In this document: positions 7,080 to 13,083 of the stretch, one piece after another
Layout: every line of letters begins with the position of its first letter
How positions within the stretch are numbered: the first letter of the stretch is position 1
Source of the DNA: Thermoanaerobaculia bacterium
GTDB lineage: Bacteria; Acidobacteriota; Thermoanaerobaculia; UBA5066
Direction: 5' to 3'
Assembly: GCA_023717585.1 (NCBI GenBank)
Contig: JAMQPJ010000152.1
Coordinates: 1 to 13,083 of the forward strand
Length of the DNA stretch: 13,083 bases
The notes under the pieces: generated by a model
Databases searched by the model: none
Seen by the model: only the letters and a program-made list of their open reading frames with translations
What the model was told of the DNA's origin: nothing
Position numbers and translations under genes: made by a program

Positions 7080-7105
7080 CGCGGCAAGCCGGAGGCGCGT
7101 ACAAT
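7076..7105 (+). promoter_or_regulatory. Candidate promoter for the FHA-RDD gene, possibly leaderless
   Basis: TACAAT at 7100-7105 is a good -10 hexamer. GTGACG at 7076-7081 (four of six bases as in TTGACA) lies 18 bp upstream and overlaps the methyltransferase stop codon. The GTG start of the FHA-RDD gene is at 7116, only 10 bp after the hexamer, and no Shine-Dalgarno sequence sits in the usual place. The transcript would begin at or a few bases before the start codon. Confidence 0.4.
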
Positions 7106-7115
7106 TTCCGTCACC

Positions 7116-8339
7116 GTGACGAACGATGTCTTCCGTTATGTGCTCTCGGTGGAGGGCCGCGAGATCGACCTCTCGGACGGCGAGGCCACGCTGGGACGCA
7201 GCCGGACGTCGACCGTTCGACTCGAGCACGAGTCCGTTTCGCGTTCGCACGCGCTCCTTACGCTCAACAAGGGCGAGGCCATCGTCAAGGACCTCAACTC
7301 CTCGAACGGCACCTATGTAGGCGGCAAGAGGATTTCCCGCGAGACGCGGCTCCAGAGCGGCGACCGCGTCCAGATCGGCGCGGCCGTCGTCGACCTTCGC
7401 ATCGTGCCGCCGAACGTGCCGTCCGAACGCACCGCGCTCCTCGGGCCGGACGACCTGCCGCCCCAGCCCGCGGCCGTCGCCACACCCGGCGCCCCGCCGC
7501 GGCCGCCGTCGGGAATCACGTACGACCCGCTTCCGGACGGCACGAGTGCGGGGGTCCCGTCCCCTTCGTCCGTGGTTCCGCCCGACGAGATGTCGGCCTC
7601 CGAGCTGTTCCGCGACGTCGATCGGAAAGGCGCCCCCGCCGGGCCCGGCTCCGGGTTCCGCGAAGCCTTCCCGGCGGCTCTCCGGCCGGCGGACGAGCTC
7701 TCGACCGTGGCGCCATCCGACGGCATCCCGGTGCTCGCGGAGCCGTTCCCGTCGGCGATCGCCGCCCGCGAGCTGGCGGACGTCTCGATCGAGATCAACT
7801 CGTCGCAGGCGCCCCCGCGTCCCGCGACGGTCGAGCGAGCGGCGGCGTTCCGCGAGCGGCGAGCCCCGCCGGTGAACGCGGGCCCGCGACACGCCGCGAA
7901 CCCTTTCGCGCGCCTCCTCGCGGCTCTCGTCGATGCCGTCATCCTCACGGCGATCAACCTCCTCCTGTTCGCCCCCGTGTTCCTCATCGATTACTTCCGC
8001 GGGGAGCTCCAGACCCGCGACGCGGCCCCGGACTGGGCCTTTCGAGGCATCACGGCTCTCTCGTTCCTCCTCGCCGCGCTGGCAAATGCCCTCTATGTCG
8101 TCGGAGGGTGGGCCTGGCGGGGGCGCACTCCCGGCAAGTCCCTTCTCGGGCTCACGGTCGTCAAACGCGGGGAGATCGGGGGACGGGGCATCGGCTGGAA
8201 GGCGGCTCTGATCCGCGCGGTCGTCCTCGTGCTGGCAGGCCTGCCGCTGGGCCTCGGTTGGGTGTGGGCGTTCTTCGAGAAGGACAAGAGAGCCTTTCAG
8301 GACCTTGCGGCCGGCACCTGGGTCGTCCGCTCGCGCTAA
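7116..8339 (+). CDS. FHA domain / RDD domain membrane protein
   Basis: A 407-residue protein in three parts. Residues 15-97 are a forkhead-associated domain with all the usual phosphothreonine-binding positions: LGRS (26-29), SRSH (42-45) and LNSSNGTYV (60-68). Residues 98-260 are a long Pro/Ala-rich, probably disordered linker with several Ser/Thr, including ERTALLGPDD near residue 104. Residues 262-407 are an RDD membrane domain. It begins RLLAALVD (266-273), has about three hydrophobic helices, and keeps the motifs GRTPGKSLLGLTVV (336-349) and KRAFQDLAAGTWVV (391-404). The FHA part would face the cytoplasm and bind phosphothreonine on a partner, plausibly a substrate of a Hanks-type kinase such as the one at 12335. 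The function of RDD domains is largely unknown; some have been tied to ion or solute transport. GTG start at 7116. The gene converges with the minus-strand gene ending at 8344. Confidence 0.93.
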   Translation: MTNDVFRYVLSVEGREIDLSDGEATLGRSRTSTVRLEHESVSRSHALLTLNKGEAIVKDLNSSNGTYVGGKRISRETRLQSGDRVQIGAAVVDLRIVPPNVPSERTALLGPDDLPPQPAAVATPGAPPRPPSGITYDPLPDGTSAGVPSPSSVVPPDEMSASELFRDVDRKGAPAGPGSGFREAFPAALRPADELSTVAPSDGIPVLAEPFPSAIAARELADVSIEINSSQAPPRPATVERAAAFRERRAPPVNAGPRHAANPFARLLAALVDAVILTAINLLLFAPVFLIDYFRGELQTRDAAPDWAFRGITALSFLLAALANALYVVGGWAWRGRTPGKSLLGLTVVKRGEIGGRGIGWKAALIRAVVLVLAGLPLGLGWVWAFFEKDKRAFQDLAAGTWVVRSR

Positions 8340-8343
8340 GACT

Positions 8344-9210
8344 TCAGGTCCCGTTCAGCGTCGCGAGAAGCGACGGCGAAAGAAACGTCTCCTCGGTGCG
8401 CCGCGCGCCGCCCCTCTTCCGCCAGGCAGCAAGGGCCTTCTTCGCGCGGGCGAGAAGGTTCGGATCGGTCCTTCCCTCGAGGACGTAGCGCGTTCCGAGA
8501 ACGAGGGAGGCGAGAAGGTCCGCTTCCCGGGCGTCCGGGCGGGCGCGCCGGAGACTCTCGACTCCGGCTTCGGCCCCTGCGAAGTCGCCGGCCGAAAAGA
8601 GCGTCAGGATGCGCTCGGCACCGGCACCCCCGGCGCCCTGTGGCTCCCTGGCCCCTGCGTCCGGGGCCGGCACGCCATCCGTAGGGACCGCCGCCGGGAT
8701 ACCGACCGGCACCGGCACCGCAGGCGTCGGCTCCGGTGGCGCCGGCGTGGGCGCTTCCCGCACGGTGGACTGCTGGGCCTCGCGGCGCTCGAGCGCCCCG
8801 AGCCGGCCGAGGAGATCCGCGGATTCCGAAAACCCGTCGATGACGCCTTCGCTCCGCGAGAGGAGAAGGTTGCGCTTCGCCTCGAGAACCTCGCCGAGCT
8901 CCATGTGCGCGACGCCCAGCCAGTAATAGGGGTCGTAGAGATCCACCGTGTAGCGGCTCGCGCCGAAGTGCCGCTTCGCGTGCGTGTGGCCGGTCGCCAG
9001 CGCGTCGTTCATCTTCCGGATCACGAGCGGCCAGTCTTTCCGGAGCGCGGCCGCCTGTCCCGCCTGATAGGCCCTCACGGCAGCGTCCGGGGGTAGACTC
9101 ACTTGTGCGGGCAGCGGGCCGGTGAGGGCGAACAGCAGGGCGGCGATCACCCCCACGGACCCGGTTCGCCGTGGGATGGTGCCCGCGGCGAGACACTCCC
9201 AAGAGCGCAT
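8344..9210 (-). CDS. Exported helical-repeat (TPR-like) protein of unknown function
   Basis: A 288-residue protein. It starts with basic residues (RR at 14-15) and a hydrophobic stretch, VGVIAALLFALTGPLPAQ (19-36), that looks like a Sec signal peptide with cleavage near residue 36. Residues 42-145 are helical with a TPR-like motif, PYYWLGVAHMELGEVLEAKR (94-113). Residues 148-195 are a Pro/Ala-rich linker, and 196-285 are a second helical segment (ILTLFSAGDFAGAEAG) that may be another degenerate repeat. It is probably periplasmic or membrane-anchored and acts as a protein-binding scaffold; no enzyme motif is visible. ATG at 9210 has no Shine-Dalgarno but a TAGAAT hexamer 8 bp upstream. It is divergent from the large secreted protein (21 bp apart), and its stop is 4 bp from the FHA-RDD stop. 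It may work with those neighbours, but nothing in the sequence proves it. Confidence 0.82.
   Translation of the reverse strand: MRSWECLAAGTIPRRTGSVGVIAALLFALTGPLPAQVSLPPDAAVRAYQAGQAAALRKDWPLVIRKMNDALATGHTHAKRHFGASRYTVDLYDPYYWLGVAHMELGEVLEAKRNLLLSRSEGVIDGFSESADLLGRLGALERREAQQSTVREAPTPAPPEPTPAVPVPVGIPAAVPTDGVPAPDAGAREPQGAGGAGAERILTLFSAGDFAGAEAGVESLRRARPDAREADLLASLVLGTRYVLEGRTDPNLLARAKKALAAWRKRGGARRTEETFLSPSLLATLNGT
8359..8375. other. Perfect 6 bp hairpin just past the FHA-RDD stop codon
   Basis: CGTCGC (8359-8364), a GAGAA loop, then GCGACG (8370-8375). It starts 20 bp after the FHA-RDD stop and lies inside the 3' end of the convergent gene. There is no T-run after it on the plus strand, so it is not a standard intrinsic terminator. 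It could still slow or stabilise plus-strand transcripts. Confidence 0.25.
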
Positions 9211-9218
9211 CGAGAGGG

Positions 9219-9224
9219 ATTCTA
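9219..9224 (-). promoter_or_regulatory. Candidate -10 hexamer (TAGAAT) for the helical-repeat gene
   Basis: The minus strand reads TAGAAT here, 8 bp before the ATG at 9210, which has no Shine-Dalgarno. No convincing -35 hexamer is visible at 15-18 bp. The element lies in the 21 bp spacer shared with the divergent secreted-protein gene, whose own ribosome-site-like GAGAAGG (9225-9231) directly touches its ATG. Confidence 0.3.
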
Positions 9225-9231
9225 GAGAAGG

Positions 9232-12200
9232 ATGAGTTCGAACTCCCGGCTTTCACGGTCCGTTCTCGGAGGGGCTCTGCTCGGAGCCCTGGCGGCCCTA
9301 TGGGCGCCTGGAGCCCTCGTGGCGGCCTGTCCGGTCCCGGCTCCCGTCCTGACGGGACCCGCCGGGGTCCAGGCGGGGGAGTCGTATTCGCTCTCGTGGA
9401 CGAACGTCCTCACGAGCCCGACGGCCCAGAACGCGGATTACTACGTCGTCGAGCGCTCCCAGGACGCGAACTTCGCCTCGGGCGTCGACCAGACCGTCAC
9501 CCTGCGGTCGGCGATCACTCTGACGCCGGGTGCCGCGAGCGCGAGGGTCCTCTACCACCGGATCGTGGTCAAGTCGTCCTGTCCAACCCTTTCGCTCGCC
9601 GCCATCGTGTCCAACGTCGTCGCCGTGCCCGTGAAAACCCTGTGCGATGCGCCCCTTTCCGTCGGCGAGCTGCACGTCGATCCTTCGAATCCGCCCGCGT
9701 ATTCGACGTGGGTCGTCACGTGGAACACGCTCGGCTCCGGGCCGGGCCCGGGCGGCGGGCCGACCGGCCTGAGATTCCGTATTCGCCGGACATCGGCCTT
9801 CGAGCCGGAAGGCCGCGAATGGGTCGTCGACGGAGGCGTCGCGTCCTTCTCGGGCGCACCCGGCGACTACGTTTTCCAGGTGCGGGCCGAGGCGTCCTGT
9901 GGCGCGCTGGGCCCCTGGTCTCCGTCTCTTCGCGTCACGGTGGGCAACGTGCTGAAGCCGGCGCTGCTCCTCGTGTCCGAGCCGGCCCCGATCGCGGCGC
10001 TCGTCCCGGCGGCCGGCACCCGCCTGACGACGTCCTTCGTCGTTCGCAACGGCGGGACCGAAACGATCGCCGTGCGCGCAAAGGCGGACGACAGCGGCTT
10101 CCTTCTCGCGCCGGATTCGTTCGCGCTGGCCCCGAACGCCGAATCCGCGGTCGTCGTGACCTCGCTCTACGTCTCCGTGCTGCAGCGTCCCGTGCACGCG
10201 TCGGTCGTGCTCACGGCGGGCGAAACGACCCTCACGGTTCCCGTCGACTGCATGCTCTCGGCCGCTCCGGCGAATGCAGGGGTCGTCTGGAGCGACCCGG
10301 GAGTGGACATCGACCGCGACGGGAATCCGGTCCTCCGTTCGATCGTGAATCCTTCGGACGCCACCGCGGCGATCGTCGCGACCGTCCGCGCGCCGTGGCT
10401 CACCGTCGTGTCGCTGGACGGCCAGCCCTGGGATCGGCCGCTCGCGGCGCGCGAGACGCGCACGGTTCAGCTCGTCGTGGACCGCGCGAGGCGTCGCTCG
10501 GGCACCGGAACGGAGGTCGGAGCCGTGTCGCTCGCCACGGTCGGCTTCCCGGAAGGAGCCGAGACGCTTCTCGTGACGGACGACGGACCCGCTGTCGCTC
10601 CGACGGCAGGCGGCGCGGGCGCGACGCCCGCGGCGGCCGCCCGCACGCGCCTCCTGTATGCCGCCTTCCCGAATGCCGTGGATGCGAGAGGGGTGGGGCG
10701 CTTCGCGGCCGACCTGTGGCTGACGAACTCCGACGCGGTGAACGCCGTGCCGGTGTCGCTCCTGTTCAACCCGATCGGCGGTCCGTCCGACGGCTCGGCG
10801 CTCCGCCGCTACGACCTCACGCTCGCGGCCGGCGAGACCCGCCGCTACCGCAACGTCGTCGGGACGCTCCTCGGCTCAGAAGGGGCGTTCACGGTCGAGG
10901 TGCGCTCGACGGCGCCCACGCTGACCGCCACCGCCCTCGTCAACAACCGGCCGCTGCCCGCGACGGTGGCGGCACGAAACGCCTCGCGCCGCACGACCTT
11001 CGCGACCACGCCTGCGACCGGACAGTACGGCTTCGAAATGCGGCCCACGATTCCGGGCGAGGGCGTGAAGCAGAGCGACCCGCTGTACTGGGTGTCGGGC
11101 CTGGCGCATGACGCGAATCGCCGGTCCAACCTTCTCCTCCTCGAGACCTCGGGCTTCGACACGAAGGTTCTCGTGGATCTCTTCGACAAGAACGGTGATC
11201 GCATCCTGAAGAACGGCGTTCCGGTGAGCCTCGAGCGCACCATTCCCGCAAACACGACCGTTCAGCTCTTCGACGAGGCGGATCTTTTCGACGCAGCGCC
11301 TCTCCAGGCGGTCTACGCGTACGCCCAGATCACGTGGAAGGACAACAGCGCGGCCGACCCGGATGGGGGAGCGAAGGGCTCCGTTGTCGGAATGGCCACT
11401 GTGATCGACAACCGCACACAGGATTCCTCGCTTCACGTGGGCGTCACGAAGAGCGGCCTCCAGCCGCTGCAGAGTGCCGGCGTGAGCGGCGCGACCGGCG
11501 GCGGGGCGCGAACCGCGTTCTCGACGTTGCCGCAGGGCGGCTTTCCCCCCACGCTTTCGTTCCCTGCGGTCCACGCGGGCGGCGCCCCCCTGGAGGACGG
11601 ATCGAGGCCTTTCTGGAGGACGCGCATCACGCTCACGAACACCGCGGGTGTCGAGCGCGACCTGCGCCTCAAATACGTCGACGTCGACGGCAACATCATC
11701 AGGACCTTGCCCCAAGCTCTCGGAAGAGGGACGGTTTTCTCCCGTGAGGACGTTCTCGAAGAGCTCTTCGATCTCCCGCCGCTCACCGGTACGTTCGGGC
11801 ACATCGAGATCGAGAACGTGATGAACAACGACGGGACGTGCTGCAAGGAGGGCTGGGCGGACGTGGACGTGCAGACCGAGGCTTACACGGTGTCGCCCGC
11901 GACCGGCGTCGGGGATTTCAAGACCGGCATGGAAGGCTATTCCTACCGGCACGGGTACTCTTCCTTCCAGTCGAACCTCGGGACGATGGAGTTCGACGGC
12001 GCCGAGAGCTCGTCGGCCTACCGCACGAACCTCATCCTAAACGAGGTCACCGGCTCGTACTGCGACGTCGTCGTCGCGGCGTACCTGCCGGGGTCGTTCG
12101 TGCCGATCGCCACCGCCCCCAGGCGGATCCCGCCGAACGGCTACATCTCGGAGGAGCTGTTCCGCAGCGTCCTCGGACTCAACCTCTCGGAGCTCACCGA

Positions 12201-12330
12201 CGTGCGCATCGTGGTGCGCCAGGTGGGCGGCGACGGCGTGTTCCTGGCCTTCGCCTCGAAGATCGACGTCGTGTCGGGCGACCCGGCCAACATCTTCCTG
12301 CGCCCGGCGGCGGCCGGCACGGGACGGTGA
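9232..12330 (+). CDS. Large exported multi-domain protein: FN3-like, Ig/BACON-like and four repeated C-terminal modules
   Basis: A 1032-residue exported protein. Residues 1-32 are a signal peptide (Arg6 and Arg9, then SVLGGALLGALAALW). It ends VAAC with Cys33, which fits either a lipobox or a VAA signal peptidase I site. Residues 34-133 and 137-237 are FN3-like beta sandwiches with Cys residues. Residues 240-345 are Ig-like (FVVRNGGTETIAV), and 346-455 are BACON-like (APWLTVVSLDG). After a Gly/Ala linker, four diverged modules follow: about 472-590, 615-755, 774-895 and 903-1028. Each has a strand ending in LxLTN or NLxL, then a 'dG' turn, a hydrophobic strand with Pro, and a closing phrase ending in a short beta hairpin. 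No protease or glycosidase motif is visible, so binding, adhesion or surface structure is likelier than catalysis. The ATG at 9232 directly follows GAGAAGG. The kinase starts 4 bp after the stop. Confidence 0.87.
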   Translation: MSSNSRLSRSVLGGALLGALAALWAPGALVAACPVPAPVLTGPAGVQAGESYSLSWTNVLTSPTAQNADYYVVERSQDANFASGVDQTVTLRSAITLTPGAASARVLYHRIVVKSSCPTLSLAAIVSNVVAVPVKTLCDAPLSVGELHVDPSNPPAYSTWVVTWNTLGSGPGPGGGPTGLRFRIRRTSAFEPEGREWVVDGGVASFSGAPGDYVFQVRAEASCGALGPWSPSLRVTVGNVLKPALLLVSEPAPIAALVPAAGTRLTTSFVVRNGGTETIAVRAKADDSGFLLAPDSFALAPNAESAVVVTSLYVSVLQRPVHASVVLTAGETTLTVPVDCMLSAAPANAGVVWSDPGVDIDRDGNPVLRSIVNPSDATAAIVATVRAPWLTVVSLDGQPWDRPLAARETRTVQLVVDRARRRSGTGTEVGAVSLATVGFPEGAETLLVTDDGPAVAPTAGGAGATPAAAARTRLLYAAFPNAVDARGVGRFAADLWLTNSDAVNAVPVSLLFNPIGGPSDGSALRRYDLTLAAGETRRYRNVVGTLLGSEGAFTVEVRSTAPTLTATALVNNRPLPATVAARNASRRTTFATTPATGQYGFEMRPTIPGEGVKQSDPLYWVSGLAHDANRRSNLLLLETSGFDTKVLVDLFDKNGDRILKNGVPVSLERTIPANTTVQLFDEADLFDAAPLQAVYAYAQITWKDNSAADPDGGAKGSVVGMATVIDNRTQDSSLHVGVTKSGLQPLQSAGVSGATGGGARTAFSTLPQGGFPPTLSFPAVHAGGAPLEDGSRPFWRTRITLTNTAGVERDLRLKYVDVDGNIIRTLPQALGRGTVFSREDVLEELFDLPPLTGTFGHIEIENVMNNDGTCCKEGWADVDVQTEAYTVSPATGVGDFKTGMEGYSYRHGYSSFQSNLGTMEFDGAESSSAYRTNLILNEVTGSYCDVVVAAYLPGSFVPIATAPRRIPPNGYISEELFRSVLGLNLSELTDVRIVVRQVGGDGVFLAFASKIDVVSGDPANIFLRPAAAGTGR

Positions 12331-12334
12331 CGGG

Positions 12335-13083
12335 TTGGTCGCCGGGGCCGTCGAGCGCATCGCCCATTTCCGCATCCTGAAGCGGATCGGCCGGGGCGGC
12401 ATGGGAATCGTCTACCAGGCCGTCGACGAGCGCGATGGCCGCGCGGTCGCCCTCAAGGTCATTCGCGAATCGGAGGCGCCGGGAGCCGAATCGTCGGTCC
12501 ACCTCAACGAGGCGCGCGTGCGCTTCGACCGCGAGGCGGCGATCCTCAAGAGCCTCCTGCACGTCAACGTCGTCTCGTTCTTCGAGATCGGCGAGGAGGA
12601 CGGGACGCCCTGGCTCTCGATGGAGTACCTCGACGGCGTGCCGCTGACGTCCTTCGCGGGACGGCCATGGACCGAGACGGTTCCGCTCCTCGTGCAGGCG
12701 GCCCACGGACTGGCCTACCTCGCGTCGCGCGGAATCGTGCATCGCGACCTGTCGCCCGACAACATCCTCGTCATCGAGCGCGGCGGCGACCGGCTCGTGA
12801 AGCTCCTCGATTTCGGCGTTGCGAAGCTGTTCGAGAAGGCAACGGGCCTGGAGTCCCTGACCGCGACGGGATTTTTCCTCGGCAAGGTCGCCTACGGATC
12901 GCCGGAGCAGCTCGGCTCGCTCGGACACGGCGCGGCGCTGGACTGGCGGAGCGACGTGTACAGCCTCGGCGTGATCTTCTACCAGGTGCTCGCGGGCCAG
13001 CGCCCGTTCGAGGGCAAGGCTCCCGTCGAGTACATCGCCGCCCACCTCAACGCCGTGGCGCCGCCGGTGGCGGCCCCGTCGGA
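12335..13083 (+). CDS. Hanks-type serine/threonine protein kinase (C-terminus beyond window)
   Basis: The first 249 residues hold nearly the whole kinase fold, and the frame is open to the right edge. Seen in order: glycine loop IGRGGMGIVY (18-27), VALK with ATP-binding Lys41, alpha-C Glu67, catalytic loop HRDLSPDN (136-143) with Asp138 and Asn143, DFG (159-161), GSPEQL (188-193) as the APE-equivalent, and DVYSLGVIFYQVLAG (207-221). All core catalytic residues are present. The Lys of the usual HRDLKPEN is Ser here, a variant seen in other bacterial kinases with HRDxSPDN, so activity is still expected. The start is TTG at 12335, 4 bp after the stop of the secreted-protein gene, with GGGACGG 7 bp upstream. 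No ATG or GTG fits the frame nearby. Close spacing suggests co-transcription. Bacterial members often carry membrane or sensor domains at the C-terminus, not visible here. It could phosphorylate partners recognised by the FHA-RDD protein. Confidence 0.93.
   Translation, partial: MVAGAVERIAHFRILKRIGRGGMGIVYQAVDERDGRAVALKVIRESEAPGAESSVHLNEARVRFDREAAILKSLLHVNVVSFFEIGEEDGTPWLSMEYLDGVPLTSFAGRPWTETVPLLVQAAHGLAYLASRGIVHRDLSPDNILVIERGGDRLVKLLDFGVAKLFEKATGLESLTATGFFLGKVAYGSPEQLGSLGHGAALDWRSDVYSLGVIFYQVLAGQRPFEGKAPVEYIAAHLNAVAPPVAAPS

Noticed and set aside
5949..7892. A single 647-codon minus-strand frame that includes the GNAT domain at its end
   Set aside because: Only the last 167 residues look like protein. 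The upstream part lies over the methyltransferase and FHA genes on the other strand and has shadow composition, so it is not a fusion.
8340..8380. An intrinsic terminator between the convergent FHA-RDD and helical-repeat genes
   Set aside because: The 6 bp hairpin at 8359-8375 has no T-run on the plus strand, and on the minus strand it lies inside coding sequence. It is listed only as a hairpin.
12194..13045. A 283-codon minus-strand frame opposite the kinase
   Set aside because: No recognisable domain; the plus strand carries a complete kinase catalytic core.
1..13083. CRISPR array, tRNA, rRNA, insertion sequence, toxin-antitoxin or defence genes
   Set aside because: No direct-repeat array, transposase motif, tRNA-like cloverleaf or restriction/nuclease domain was seen. 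Nearly every base is covered by ordinary coding sequence.

Overview
The window is a gene-dense, very GC-rich piece of bacterial chromosome (roughly 70% G+C by eye, codons ending mostly in G or C). It has no mobile element, CRISPR array, tRNA or rRNA that I can see. The mix of genes suggests a soil or sediment bacterium of the Acidobacteriota type: an FHA-RDD membrane protein, a Hanks-type Ser/Thr kinase, a large secreted protein with repeated beta-sandwich modules, and a fused-permease ABC transporter with an AAA-associated C-terminal domain. Myxococcota or Gemmatimonadota cannot be excluded. The taxonomic call is inference.

Left half (1-6452, minus strand). This looks like one transcription unit, read from right to left: GNAT acetyltransferase (6452-5949), PAS-like/GGDEF/EAL cyclic-di-GMP protein (5921-4152), a two-domain fused ABC permease (about 4155-2431), its ATPase with an AAA_assoc_C domain (2434-1070), a CHAD-domain protein (1068-193) and the start of a probable CBM9-like protein (202 to beyond the left edge). 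Most junctions are overlaps or gaps of a few bases: CTGA between EAL and permease, ATGA between permease and ATPase, 1 bp between ATPase and CHAD, and a 10 bp overlap between CHAD and the CBM9-like gene. This suggests translational coupling. No solute-binding protein is encoded in the window, so the transported substrate is unknown.

Middle (6492-9210). A small class I methyltransferase and an FHA-RDD protein lie on the plus strand. They face a minus-strand exported helical-repeat protein, and the two stop codons are only 4 bp apart.

Right (9232-13083, plus strand). A 1032-residue exported protein has two FN3-like domains, two Ig/BACON-like domains and four diverged copies of one C-terminal module. 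A Ser/Thr protein kinase starts 4 bp after it and is cut by the right edge. The FHA protein and the kinase suggest a phospho-signalling neighbourhood at the membrane.

Intergenic space is minimal; the longest gene-free stretch is about 40 bp. Three genes with no Shine-Dalgarno sequence (GNAT, FHA-RDD, helical-repeat protein) each have a TANNAT hexamer 8-10 bp before the start codon, a pattern consistent with leaderless or near-leaderless transcripts. I found no convincing defence or mobile system. The best candidates for something under-described are the c-di-GMP/ABC/CHAD operon, the non-ATG start of the permease, and the modular secreted protein coupled to a kinase.
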